From Chrysogorgia sp. JL179-B06 (lineage: Eukaryota > Cnidaria > Anthozoa > Scleralcyonacea > Chrysogorgiidae), in NCBI GenBank assembly GCA_035772405.1, contig JAYKKM010000439.1, positions 1,163,501 through 1,227,500 of the forward strand: DNA of 64,000 nt, given 5' to 3'. The notes beneath the pieces were generated by a model that saw only the letters and a list, made by a program, of their open reading frames with translations, searched no databases and was not told the DNA's origin. The position numbers and the translations under genes are program-made. Position 1 is the first letter of the stretch. The number at the start of each line of letters is the position of its first letter. Shown here piece by piece: positions 1 through 10,222 of this stretch.

Positions 1-2
1 AC

Positions 3-176
3 CGTGTATTGAGCCCAACTGGGTTACGATTGTCGGTGGCAAGAGATACCGTGAGCCTGGTTGTAGCCCTGATGAACATTCACTATGGAACAAAGGTCGA
101 CTACAACAAGGTCGTGGATATGTTTAAACAGTTGCACTGCCGTCGTCTGAACGTTGCCAATCTTGTTTTTGAGTAG
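3..176 (+). CDS. Partial unidentified 3' reading frame
   Basis: An open frame runs from the window edge to a TAG at 174-176 (58 codons, no start seen). It has balanced composition, with a hydrophobic stretch followed by a basic C-terminus ending in NLVFE. I do not recognise the family. It could be the last exon of an upstream gene or the end of a retroelement ORF. It is not the start of the P2X-like gene that follows, because it ends in a stop and lacks a P2X first transmembrane segment. Confidence 0.25.
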   Translation, partial: RVLSPTGLRLSVARDTVSLVVALMNIHYGTKVDYNKVVDMFKQLHCRRLNVANLVFE

Positions 177-502
177 AACTGAGGGATTCGTAATTAAACG
201 TCTAGAAACTTGTCCCATGTAAATAACCTTGCCATACCGTAACATACTATAAATATTTACATTCCTATAAAAACTTTGAGTTTTTGTAAAACAAACAATT
301 AAAATTAAAAGCGTTTGATGCCACGATACCCGCGTATTCGCCGTTTTCAAATTTGGCCCGAGAAAATAGTACTTTTATCTATGTTAGTCGGAAATATGAA
401 ACTCGAAGCGTATCGTCTGCCCAAACGTCAGTCCGGTTCACACGGATGGCTACCAGCTGAATCCACGCCTGAAGGCTGAATGTGGGGTGATATACTTCAC
501 AC

Positions 503-830
503 CAGTGGCGTGGCAGCTGATATTTTAGGAGGTTCCGGGGGATGCCGCCAAGATTTTTTTTGAATTTTGGGTCTCTGAAACGGCATTTCCTGCATTTTGA
601 GGTCGCTATTCTCGTATTTACCGTTGCACCGCCGAGCTGAATTCGATGTCTTCAATTGTGTTAAACTTGTACAAATATTCCAAATTACTTTCTAGGGAGC
701 TAGGCTGGATAAGTTCTTATTTTGGTCTCTTTTGGAATTATTTAAAATTTATAATAATTATATGATTGATATCTCAGCTGAATATGCCAGAATCAGCCGG
801 ACACAAGTTGGCAAACGCCTATGGTCGTAG
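503..830. mobile_element. hAT-like MITE with 8-bp TSD
   Basis: The element begins CAGTGGCG and is flanked by identical 8-bp copies of CTTCACAC at 495-502 and 831-838, the TSD length of hAT transposons. Inside is the motif ACGGCATTTCCTGCATTTTG, shared in slightly varied form with repeats near 44140, 50365 and 56450. The right terminus (ending CGTAG) matches the left terminus poorly, so the family call rests mainly on the TSD and the CAG start. Confidence 0.6.
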
Positions 831-1674
831 CTTCACACTGGTGTTTTACAATATTGCTCTCGAAATAGCTCCATAAAAAAAGAAATAGCCTTCCAAATTG
901 AAAAAAAAATAGCGAAAACCCGAATTTTTGAGATGTTCCAGATATTTCAGGTGTTCCATTCCACAATACATTTCAAAATCTTTGTAGGGCATGGTAGAAA
1001 ACAGAACTGATTTTTTGATTTAGGAAGAAAGGAGTATGTAGTAACTAAAGTAGTAACTAAAGATATGCTTCATTTTAAGATTGGTCATAATGGCGGGTAC
1101 AACTTGCGACGTCATAGGTCATATTACACAACTTTGCGGAATAACTCAAGAACGAGATAAGATATGCAAGAACTGCAAAAAGCCATTCTTGGTCGTTTTA
1201 GGCGTTTTTGAAATAAATCAATAAAAAAGTCATTTCAATTTACATGTCATATGCCCTTTAATAACAAGAGATGATTGTACATGCTTCCATGTATTAAATT
1301 TCCGTTTGCTGAGCTTCCTTAGGTAATAAATATTTAAGAGATGAAAGTATAAGCACAAGTGTTTCTCCTTATTAATACAACATGCAATGTTTCAAATAAC
1401 AATTCTGGGCTTTTTAGTTTATTTTATCAGCAATCAATTGAAGAAAAAACACCTGTTTATATAAGAATAGATCCTATACATTACCACAATATTAACTGAC
1501 ATTCCTCGGTTGACAGAATAATAATTTGTGATTACACTTGTGTATTTTTAGTGGTTGTGATTTCTTCTGAAAAAGATCTATATGAACATTGAAACTCAGC
1601 AATCCATAATATTAATAAGCATGATCGACACATGGTCCTTATAACCTCACTTTGGTGTTAATTAGAACATCCAT

Positions 1675-1754
1675 AGCAACAAAACAATGACACAATCACA
1701 TATATAGTGGCCGTAGCAACAAAACAATGACACAATCACATATATAGTGGTCGT
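1675..1754. repeat. 40-bp tandem duplication
   Basis: Two adjacent, nearly identical 40-bp copies start at 1675 and 1715 (both begin AGCAACAAAACAATGACACA). Confidence 0.8.
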
Positions 1755-1864
1755 ATCTGGCTACATTTTCAGATGCTACATATTTTTTCTTAGGGAAAAA
1801 TGTATATAAATAACAAGAAAATAATACATATTTCCAAATATATTTCCAGTAAATATATTAATAT

Positions 1865-1925
1865 ATACATATATATATATATATATATAGCAAATATATA
1901 TATAGCAAATGTATATATAGCAAAT
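1865..1925. repeat. TA-rich microsatellite
   Basis: Interrupted (TA)n tract with short AGCAAATATA-type interruptions repeated three times. Confidence 0.85.
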
Positions 1926-2290
1926 ATATTCAGTATATATTTCCAAATGTGGCCTTTAACTTACTTACTGCAGGCGGGATGTTATTTATCGATTAAAGAA
2001 ATAATACAATTATGAAATGAAATACATGCAGATAACAATTTTGTTGTAATAATCTCCATTATAGTTTGCACAAAATTACATTGCACATGTTAATTTACGC
2101 AGTGTAAATATTAAATATCAAAATAATCCTTGATCTGAAAATAATTAGCGTTTGGTTGAGGATTCTAGTTACACGGCAGTATATACCCCTGTATAATGAT
2201 AATTATACCCCTGTATAATGACTTACATGTATAATTCAGGAATTACAATTTAAAAATTCGCTCTGAAATTAATGTGCTTCATAATTGTAG

Positions 2291-2450
2291 CCTCTACTGG
2301 AGAGTGTTTATCACATTGTCGTTATTTGGATGCTCAGGAACTTTCCTGGCCAATACAGTCTCGAACATTAAGTGTGATGACATTTTGTAAAGAAAGATGG
2401 CAGGCCAATCAGCAGTCAGCACAACGTCCTGAAAGCTTTAAAACAGTTAG
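2291..2450 (+). CDS. P2X-like exon A
   Basis: Acceptor ATAATTGTAG at 2281-2290 and donor GTGGGT at 2451. It reads with two leading bases and ends in phase 2 (last bases AG), matching the single leading G of the next exon. It encodes the start of the ectodomain, with three cysteines and the WPIQSRTLSVMTF segment that resembles the post-TM1 region of P2X receptors. Confidence 0.6.
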
Positions 2451-5400
2451 GTGGGTGAAGTTTATATAATGGTTTGTAAATGTAATATTTGCAATAAAAG
2501 AAAAAATGTTTTCAATGTAAAAGTAATATTTACAATAAAAGAAAGAATATTTTCAATGTAAAAGTAATATTTTGCAATAAAACCAAGCATGTTTCAACTA
2601 ACTTACCTGTAAATTCGAAACAAAAGTTAGCGCTGCTATATTAAATAACACTGTAAATGTGGAATAACGTTTTATGTTTGACTCTTTCCTGTCCGGCTAA
2701 AAAACATCCAAAATTGAACCACCTCTTTGTACTATTGATATCTTTAGAAATAACCATAACTATTGCGAAAGCTATACATTTTCTGAAAGCGCAATAAACC
2801 GACTTTTACCAGTGCTTTTAAATTTCCAGATCAAGACAGATTATGTTAATATAAATTAGCATTAATTATCATAAATCAGGTTGAAAAACTTTCATTTTTC
2901 TAGAAAAAGCCATCTTGCACGTCCACGTAGCATCATGAAAATTCAAAATGCCACCAATCGCAGAGTTTTTTATGAAATCAAATCAAATTTGGCGTGTGAG
3001 TGGATCTCATGTGCCTGGCGCTTCTTGTCGAGTTTCAATTTTTAATCTTGCGTTACCGTGTGCCGTGTTTTTCGATTCACGTCTTCACCAGTCTTGTACG
3101 ACCGATTTTGACAGGGCCAGCAGGAAAGATTTAAATGATGAATTGTATGTCAACCATCGTTAGGAGTGTGTAACATAAATAGTATGTAGGAGGTCTAATA
3201 TTTCTTGCGAAGGATCTTCGTGAGAGAGACCACCTATTTACTACTTCGGCACTGTTTTAAAGTGGCAATGAATCGAAAATTAAGATTGTCTTATTTGAAA
3301 GAACTCTTAAAATAACGGAAAACATCAATTTACAGCTCTTCCATATTTCACTTTGTTCTCGTGATATTTAGACTTATGTGAGATAACCTATGACGTCACA
3401 CGGTTAATAAATCGTAGCCTGTTGGGTATTCCATTCACCTAAAAGAGTGATAAATCTAATAAACTAAACATTTTAATTGATTGGAAATGTATTGTATATC
3501 TTTGCGATTGTTGAAGGAAATCACTTGAAACTTTTCTTCAATGTTTAGTTTCGTGGGTCGTAGCACTATGTAAAGTTTTAAGTGATTTTGTTAAAAAATC
3601 TCAAAGATATACACAAATTTCCAAAATGTTAAAATGTTGTGCAAACCGTGTGACATCATAGATTATAAAATAACATGTACGCAACAAGCGCTCTGATTGG
3701 TCAATACCCGTGTTTGAATAAGAGTAGGCAAACTCACAACATCACTGTACATAGGCAGCAATTCAACATAAAGTTAAACGGCATATTTTCGTGATTAAAT
3801 CCATCTGGAAATATCTTTTTCAGCATGTTTTCCTGATGCTTCAAACTTATTTTTGGCTGTTGCTGTCGTCAGCATCATAAATCATAATAGAAAACCATCC
3901 ATGATTGGCCGATTAGCTTAGAAGGACATGAAAGACCTCCTCTGATTGGTAGTTGACGGTTTTTGGGAGAATTGCAATGTTGATCTAATTATATTAATAA
4001 CTTTTAGTGATATTTCTCTGTGGTTATTTTATAAAAGAAATACCTAATGGTTTTCCGTGTTTGGATACTCTGATCCAAACACTTGGGATGTTGCTCGACT
4101 TTCGAAAAGCTAAAAACACTCGCCTAGCGGCTCGTGTTTTTTTACGCTTTTCTCAAGTCTCGCAACATCCCGCGTGTTTGGATCAGAGTATCCAAACACG
4201 GAAAACCATTAGGTATTTCTTTATTATCTCACATAAGTCTAAATATCTCGAGAACCAAGTTAAATATGGAAGAGCTGTAAATTGATTTTCTCCATTATTT
4301 TAAGAGTTCTTTCAAATAAGACAAACTTAATTTTCGATTCATTGGCACTTGAAGTAGTAATTAAGGTAATTACTTTTGTTCTCTAGGGAAGAAAATTTTT
4401 TTACGTTGAAACCAGAAGAATACATCGTTAAAATTGAACATTCAATCGTTGCAACAAAGTTCTTTGGAAATTCCAAAGTTGGTAGGATAGCAGGATCACA
4501 GAGGAACATGGAGGGATGGTTGTATGATTTTACTGGGACAAAAATTCGGGAGTAAATATATTAAATTCCGTTGTTGTATTTTTATTTTAATGAATTGGTT
4601 TCATCTGCTTAGCCAAGCGTACTTGTAATATACCCAAAATCTTATCACAGCATTACCACCACTATATATACAGAACTCGTGACTAGGCTCTCGGCAACGG
4701 CCTCCGTAGCTCAGTGGTCATGAGAGGCACTAGCATCGCAGGGTCGCGGGTTTAATTCCAGCCGGAAGGCCTTGAAGTTGCATTTTTCGCAACTGGTCCC
4801 GGTTTGGTCTTAAAATATATTCCAACACTCTATATTTTCCTTCACCATAAATCCTTAGAACATTGTTATTAATCAGTGGTTTTATACTTTTAAGAATGAA
4901 AAAAGGGGCTGATAAATTGACAATCCATGAATTATTATCAGCAGCTGGCACGAGTAGTCTTGATCAAGAATCTGATGCGTTAAACGCGAAAGGAAAATCA
5001 TTTCGTCGTCATGGATTAGTTCTACATGTTACTATTAAATATACCAATATTGATGCAACTTGGTTTGGGACAAGGTAATGAAGAACACACTGTCAGAAAC
5101 GTAAATATTCTTGACTTTCAGTAAAGTTCTCAGGCAGTGTTCACAATTTATTGTGATTTTGGGACCCCCCTCATGTGACATCCTGTAAACAAATGTATAT
5201 TGTAATGACCCCCTGCCTCCCAACTTGAACTGTCCTCTGATGGCTGATGCAAGTATATTTTGCATCTCAGTATTTTACATTTGATGATATTTCCATAATA
5301 ATATATAAAAGTATAATAAACTTCAAATCCTTCAAAAGGATACCATTGGTAATAAACTTCCAATAATATCTTCAATAATAATCTCCTACACATTTAATAT

Positions 5401-7592
5401 ACAAAAATGGCTGTTCTGAATTTTATTGTTTGGTTTGGTTTGGTTTGCCAAGAAATCATTTAAGGCAAATACAAATATGCCCACCTATCATTTTTGATAA
5501 AAATGTGTATTACTAATATTTATTATTTTGAATACTTGACAGTTTGAATAATTTTTGAATAGACAACAGTATAAATAAATTTTATAGTTCGCAGAGTCAT
5601 ACTGCAATGAGTGACATCAGTATCAACTGATATTATAAAAATATTTTGTGAAAACAAACGTTACCCCCTTGCACCTTGCCTTATTGTTGGGGTAATTTTT
5701 GAAACCCCCAATCACCTGTTGAAAAATCACGACCCCCTCAAAATCACCATAGCCCCCTCCCTCTAGATAAATTCTGAACCCTCCCTTATTTTCCCGCATT
5801 TTTATGTATATCCATAATCCATGTGTTTAAAAACACTTCATCTTACCTAATGAACGACACACCATCAGAAACGTCGTCAAAGATAATGTTTAGCATAATA
5901 AACCACGTTTATTGAATAAGAAACAAAAGAAAGTTGTGTATAGTTTGGATAGTGTTTCAGCTATTGATAGGTCCACTCCAGGTTTCTATTCTAACATTTT
6001 TCTTGTTCTTTGATGTGTGTTTTTTTGGAGAAAACCTAATGTCGCATTTAATCACACGAATCAGTAAATTGAATGTCTAAAATAAATTAAATTCCTCTAA
6101 GAAGTTGCATTAATCATAATCAGACGGATAGAACATCTGGAATGCCCGGGTCAAATAAGGATCCCGAAACGATAACCATGATCAAGGGCACAGTTTAGCG
6201 CCACGCAAAAGACCATAACCCCACCTTCCCCTGGGGCCTGGGTCTATCTTGGCTCTCGGCGGCCCTGTTCATTTTAGATGTCTGCACCGTAACTTTGCAT
6301 CGAATTGAATGTATAAATTATTGATGCCACTAAATTTATTAGTTAATGGCTGGATAGCCTGGGTTAATGGCTTGGATGGCCTGGAGTAGATGGTGCTCCT
6401 AAATTGTAGTGAATCCATCTGGAAGAAGGGAAACTCTGACCATAGTCAATGGAGGTATGGTGTGGAAAGTCATTGTTCTATCTTTTTGTTCGCCTTTATG
6501 TAAATTTGTGCATGGTGACGGTGTTTTTTCGTATAATGAAGCAATCATCAAATAGCAACGTTTGGGTTCAATCGTTCAACCGTTTAAATATTAATAAATA
6601 ATATGTTTAAATATTAATAAAATAACAATGTTAACCGCTTTGAAGTTTGCCGCCAGACCATATCTTGATTGACTATGCTTTGATATAAAACCTTCACTCA
6701 TGTGTGATAAAAGGAAGGTAGAGCTCTTTAACCTTGCTCGGTTATCTTCCAAGTGATGGTGTCAGAATAAAAATAAAAATTTCCAGTTTATCTCTCACAG
6801 CCTTCTCTGAAATCATATTTCACCCTCTTCCAAATTTATATCCAATACTATATATTATATTAATTGTTTATACCTGTACGTACTGATTTGGTGTTATTTT
6901 TCGCAATGATGCTTTTTTAGTCATCTTCAGTATGGCTATCATATTTCCCGTATACCTTACGCTGACTATCGCGTCAATGAACTGAATCCAATTTTTAATG
7001 AGTCCGTATTGGAAAATCCCTCCAAGCCAAAAGTTCGTCTTCTCCGCAAACGATATGGCGTTAAGATAGAATTTCACCAAAGTGGAATGTTAGGTTAGCC
7101 ATGTTTTTTAATTCTACTGTAGATAAATAAAAGGCGTATAGAAGTTTGGAAAGGTTTTACATTATTGACTAATTTACTATTTTGAAGGCTATTTTGAAAG
7201 CTATGCTGAAGGTTATGTAATTGAAGGTTATGTTGAAGGCTAATTGATGCTGAATGTTATGTTCGAAGGCTATGTTGAAGGTTATGTAATTGAAGGTTAT
7301 GTTGAAGGTTATGTTGAAGCAGGGCCTTTTTAACTATTAAGCTGGGGGGGCATTTGCCCCCCCCCTTGTGCCCCCCACAAATCAATTTTTGCCCCCCCCC
7401 CCAGGAAAAGTCCCTTTTTCTTAAATTCAATCAACCAATAAGCAAGGAATCAAAAATTAAACAAATGGAAAGTAGTTTTAGCCCTTAATTGATCTGTTCA
7501 CTGATCATGAACTGTAGAAAAAATATTTTTAAATAAAATGGCAGACAAATATAATATATATATATATATATATATGGTCCCTTTTAGGAAAA

Positions 7593-7637
<45 letters not shown>

Positions 7638-8536
7638 ACGGGAAAATCCTTATAAAAGGCCCTGTGTTGAAGACCATATGTTGAAGATTATCTTGAAGGA
7701 TATGTTGAAGGTTATGTTGAAGGTTATGTTGAAGGCTACTATTTGAAGGTTATATGTCAAATCTATATTGATAATGTTTGCAACTTAGTGTTTTTAGACG
7801 ATACATGCAGGACGATCGTCAATCTCAAATCCTCAGAAAATGTTTCGGAGTCCCGGACAGGAATTGAACCTGTACTCAGTTCCTTCTGTGTGCTGGAGAG
7901 ATTACTTGATGTTGTAAAACTCTAGTGAAGTTTTATATTTTATTTGAATAAAAATCAAAAAAATGTTTAGAATCCCTTCTACTTCAAGGACTTGAGTGTA
8001 GCACGTTAAGATGCATCTTTTCTACTAATAATAACTTCAAACTCTAAGTAACGTTTAAAAGACGAGCAGCAGTGTTTTATCAAGTTTAAAAGACGAGGGC
8101 ACGAGGACGTAGGATCGAGTCAGGTATTAGACCTGATAAAAAACTGCTGCGAGTGTTATGAACAGCTTAAAAAACGACTGCATCTAAATAACTATATATG
8201 TCTCCCAACTATTTCAGTGATTCAAGCCATTTTCGTCGAGAAAAACGAACGAAACGTCTATGTAAATTAGTATAATTTTTTTCAGATTTAAAATCTCTGT
8301 CATTCCACTGATTTTCTTCATGAATTATTAATGATTTTTGAATACTTTTAAAATATCTAGGTAAATTCTCATTGGCTTCCCTCGTGGTTAAACTCGCTTC
8401 TGGAATGGGGTTATTGACATTAACAGCGACGATTGTGGACACGTTTGCTCTTTATATCCTTCCAGACCGTCTTAAGTATAGAAGCTACGTATATGAAACA
8501 TCACCATCTGTTGAAAAATATATCAAACAGGATTAA
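2291..8536 (+). CDS. P2X-like ATP-gated cation channel, five exons, 5' end missing
   Basis: Exons at 2291-2450, 4387-4551, 4895-5074, 6921-7093 and 8361-8536 have AG acceptors, GT donors and matching phases at every junction (2, 2, 2, 1), ending at TAA 8534-8536; about 280 residues are encoded. The order of features follows the P2X fold. A segment like the P2X WDVADYV..PQ..FVMTN region (here LSWPIQSRTLSVMTF) is followed by the ENFT-like strand (EENFFTLKPEEYIVKIEHSI), an internal helix before a GLVLHVTIKY strand (like GGVIGIQIKW), RYGVKIEFHQSGMLGKFS (like YGIRFDV..G.AGKFD), and a second transmembrane helix ASGMGLLTLTATIVDTFALY with the SG..LL pattern and an aspartate. P2X channels are trimeric plasma-membrane or vacuolar channels opened by extracellular ATP. 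Exons 2 to 5 lack the vertebrate cysteine pattern, so this is a divergent, protist-type member. TM1 and the KxK ATP-binding lysines would be in missing 5' exons. The family call is from memory of conserved patterns. Confidence 0.68.
2695..2910. repeat. Dispersed repeat, copy 1
   Basis: Shares long stretches with 58217-58395, including AAATTGAACCACCT, GGAAATAACT-like and TTTTCTGAAAGC blocks and TTAGGTTGAAAAA near the end. No coding potential seen. Confidence 0.65.
3232..4380. mobile_element. Non-autonomous element with about 150-bp inverted ends
   Basis: The arm at about 3234-3392 is the reverse complement of about 4218-4378 (matching blocks include ATTTAGACTTATGTGAGATA and TCTTCCATATTT). No transposase remains. 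The interior contains another hairpin element (4029-4225). The whole structure sits in the intron between P2X-like exons A and B. Superfamily not assignable; no clean TSD seen. Confidence 0.65.
4029..4225. mobile_element. Hairpin MITE with CCGTGTTTGG arms
   Basis: The arms read AAATACCTAATGGTTTTCCG inward from both sides and continue through CGTGTTTGGATACTCTGATC. The loop is AACACTCGCC.. GGCTCGTGTT. A second copy, with the loop in the opposite orientation, lies at 58573-58735. Confidence 0.8.
4387..4551 (+). CDS. P2X-like exon B
   Basis: Acceptor GTTCTCTAG and donor GTAAAT at 4552. One leading base, 54 full codons, two trailing bases. It encodes the NFTLKPEEYIVKIEHSI strand and a conserved-looking RNMEGWLYDFTG turn. 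The upstream intron contains the large inverted-repeat element at 3232-4380, which ends a few bases before the acceptor. Confidence 0.65.
4632..4870 (+). mobile_element. tRNA-derived SINE family A, copy 1
   Basis: Contains an A-box-like TAGCTCAGTGGTCATGAGAG and a B-box-like GGGTTTAATTCC inside a tRNA-shaped core that begins CCTCCGTAGC and closes at CCGGAAGGCC. An unrelated tail follows (TTGCATTTTTCGCAACTGGT, then CACCATAAATCC). About 60 bp of conserved non-tRNA sequence (CTCGTGACTAGGCTCTCGGC) precede the core. Confidence 0.75.
4895..5074 (+). CDS. P2X-like exon C
   Basis: Acceptor ATACTTTTAAG and donor GTAATG at 5075. One leading base completes the split codon from exon B. It encodes a helix (TIHELLSAAG) followed by GLVLHVTIKYTN, which fits the P2X region before the YSFRRLD strand. 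A SINE occupies most of the short intron before it and stops about 30 bp from the acceptor. Confidence 0.65.
5075..6920. other. Intron C-D of the P2X-like gene
   Basis: No exon, RNA gene or well-bounded element recognised. There is a GGTTT simple repeat near 5430 and C-rich fragments near 5670-5780 that resemble decayed MITE ends. Confidence 0.5.
6921..7093 (+). CDS. P2X-like exon D
   Basis: Acceptor GATGCTTTTTTAG and donor GTTAGC at 7094. One leading base, 57 codons, phase 1 end. It encodes a YGYHISRIPYADYRV strand and, near its end, RLLRKRYGVKIEFHQSGMLG, the pre-TM2 region. A 70-codon frame on the opposite strand here is a shadow of this exon. Confidence 0.65.
7170..7755. repeat. TTGAAGGTTATG minisatellite, interrupted by a MITE
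   Basis: Degenerate 11-12 bp units of the type GTTGAAGGTTAT flank the hAT MITE at 7320-7664 on both sides, in the intron between P2X-like exons D and E. Confidence 0.85.
7320..7664. mobile_element. hAT MITE with perfect 8-bp TSD and C40 run
   Basis: Terminal inverted repeats CAGGGCCTTTTTAAC and (reverse complement of the right end) CAGGGCCTTTTATAA are flanked by TGTTGAAG at 7312-7319 and 7665-7672. Interior: C-runs, a TA microsatellite at 7553-7575 and an uninterrupted run of 40 C at 7595-7634. Confidence 0.92.
7790..7925 (-). mobile_element. tRNA-derived SINE family B, partial copy
   Basis: Reverse complement contains a B-box-like GGTTCAATTCCTGTCCGGG and a tail with TCTGAGGATTTGAGATTGAC and CATGTATCG, shared with copies near 17815, 34285 and, in part, 54320. 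Confidence 0.65.
8048..8173. mobile_element. Hairpin MITE
   Basis: Arms GCAGCAGTGTTTTATCA and TGATAAAAAACTGCTGCG, with outer arms GTTTAAAAGACGAGC and GCTTAAAAAACGAC. The loop is rich in GACGAGG-type motifs. Confidence 0.65.
8361..8536 (+). CDS. P2X-like terminal exon E
   Basis: Acceptor AAATATCTAG; two leading bases join the G left by exon D to rebuild the glycine of GKFS. It encodes the second transmembrane helix and a short cytoplasmic tail (KYRSYVYE) and stops at TAA 8534-8536. The second half of this exon, from 8414, is copied twice more immediately downstream. Confidence 0.7.
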
Positions 8537-8763
8537 TTATTATAATTGGGATTACACTGTATTGACATTAACAGCGACGATTGTGGACACTTTAGCTCTT
8601 TATATCCTTCCAGACCGTCTTAAGTATAGAAGCTACGTATATGAAACATCACCATCTGTTCAAAAAGATATCAAACAGGATTAATTATTATAATTGAGAT
8701 TACACTGTATGGACATTAACAGCGACGATTGTGGACACTTTAACACTTTACATCCTTCCAGAC
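8414..8763 (+). repeat. 148-bp tandem repeat of the P2X-like terminal exon
   Basis: Units begin at 8414, 8562 and 8710 (third copy truncated at 8763 after TTCCAGAC). Each starts inside the TM2 codons (TTGACATTAACAGCGACGAT) and runs through the stop codon into 3' flank. Copy 2 preserves the reading frame from the repeat start to an equivalent TAA, with a few substitutions. The copies lie after the stop of exon E, so they act as 3'UTR unless alternatively spliced. Confidence 0.9.
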
Positions 8764-8783
8764 AATAATAATAAATAATGCAT

Positions 8784-8883
8784 GATATCGAGAATTATCA
8801 AGGCCGAGGTTTGTGTTATCTAGTGCTGAAGCCGAAGGCTGAGGGGGATAACACAAACCGAGACCTTGATAATTCTCGATATC
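8784..8883. mobile_element. Hairpin with 37-bp arms
   Basis: The arm GATATCGAGAATTATCAAGG.. returns as ..CCTTGATAATTCTCGATATC with a few mismatches. A 26-bp spacer contains GAAGCCGAAGGCTGAGGG. Probably a small MITE. Confidence 0.8.
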
Positions 8884-9280
8884 TTGCGAAAACCGAATCC
8901 AATAATTGTTTTATTGTGTATAAGAAGTGCTAAAACAATGAGTTTTCTGTTACGTTCGCAATTCTTTGCAAAGAACACACCATTTTCCTATTTGTTTCTC
9001 CGTAAACAAGCTAGCAACAAGATATTGTAATAATGATGTCATAGCTACACTTTTTGAACCATATTGGAACATTGACGTCACATGAAGCTGATGTCACCAA
9101 TTACCTGTATGCCAACAGCCAATCAAAATCCAGATAGTGTAGAGCATGCATAATAATAATACTTATATAACGCACATATAAGTCTGCAAAAATATGAAGA
9201 AAAAATTCAGGTCGGAGGAAAAAATTCAGGTCGGTCGGGTTACCGGTAACACAACATTTTTTTGTTTTGCCTAACATTTA

Positions 9281-9799
9281 GGCGACTCCAAATTAGACTT
9301 TAGTTTCCGGTCTACCCCTTTCTGAGAATTGCACGCGGGCGGGCGGTCAATTTCATTATTCATTATTTGTATGAATGTTTATGAAATCTCACAGCCATCT
9401 TCTGGCACCAATTTATACTATCTATATCCATTTGGGGACCATCAAATCATTGGATTTTGGATTTTTATCTCCAGAAACAGCAAACTTTCATTCACCGGCG
9501 TTTGCAAATCGAAATTTGTCATGGGGAAATATAATACTTAACAATCGTGATTCGTGAATACACTACAACACTTTGTTAACACTGTCGTCACTGACTCTGT
9601 ATAATAACCATATTTATCATTTTTGTCTTTTACTTTGATTTATACTGGCTTTAACGCTAAACTGCCCAAAAAATAATTGTTACTCTGGATTCATAAAAGG
9701 CAAATAATGATACATTACGACAATAATGGACAAATCACGCGGCCTCTTCCAGGAGGTGCGGGCGGTGGACTGGAAACTAAAGTCTAATTTGGAGTGGCC
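9281..9799. mobile_element. PIF/Harbinger-type MITE
   Basis: About 30-bp terminal inverted repeats (GGCGACTCCAAATTAGACTT and GGCCACTCCAAATTAGACTT read inward) flanked by TTA at 9278-9280 and 9800-9802. A TTA target and GGC-starting ends are typical of PIF/Harbinger. No transposase inside. Confidence 0.82.
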
Positions 9800-10222
9800 T
9801 TATCCTTCGTTTGACATCCGAGTTAGTCGCGTTGTGATGTAATCCGTACGAAGTTCAGATGACATCCAATGGTGTGACGTTTCCGCAGCCTCCCCTCCTC
9901 TCGTTGGCCCAGCAGTTTCGCCCGATCTTGTTTTCGAGTATCCTCATCTAGCTCGGCTTTCGTTTTACGCTTCCAAGATCCGAGTCGGTTCCTCTCAGGG
10001 GAGATTCATAACCATTTGGCATTTTGCCAGTCCATTCTGACTATGCATCCTCAGCAACATCTGCTATCCGGAGTAACCAATCCGGAGTGAGCGTGCACGA
10101 TTTTTTTCGGCCATTCAAAGGTCAATTCCACGGAAAACATTTTGACGCTCTGCTTCCTCCACGAATGGTTCTTCCCAATGTCTGTCACTGTTCTTGAATG
10201 GCTACAGGGCGGGGCGATATCG

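Larger units (their letters stand above)
177..2290. other. Intergenic or 5' intron stretch with one MITE
   Basis: No supportable coding exon on either strand. The stretch holds the MITE at 503-830, a tandem duplication at 1675-1754 and a TA-rich tract at 1865-1925. The exon carrying the first transmembrane helix of the P2X-like gene should lie here or upstream of the window, but I could not find it. Confidence 0.5.

Noticed and set aside
4691..4773. Functional tRNA gene
   Set aside because: The core has A and B boxes, but the anticodon arm does not fold cleanly, the same core recurs with a conserved tail at five other sites, and copies are diverged: a SINE.
6868..7080. 70-codon - strand ORF
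   Set aside because: Exact shadow of the P2X-like exon D, which has splice sites and matching phases on the + strand.
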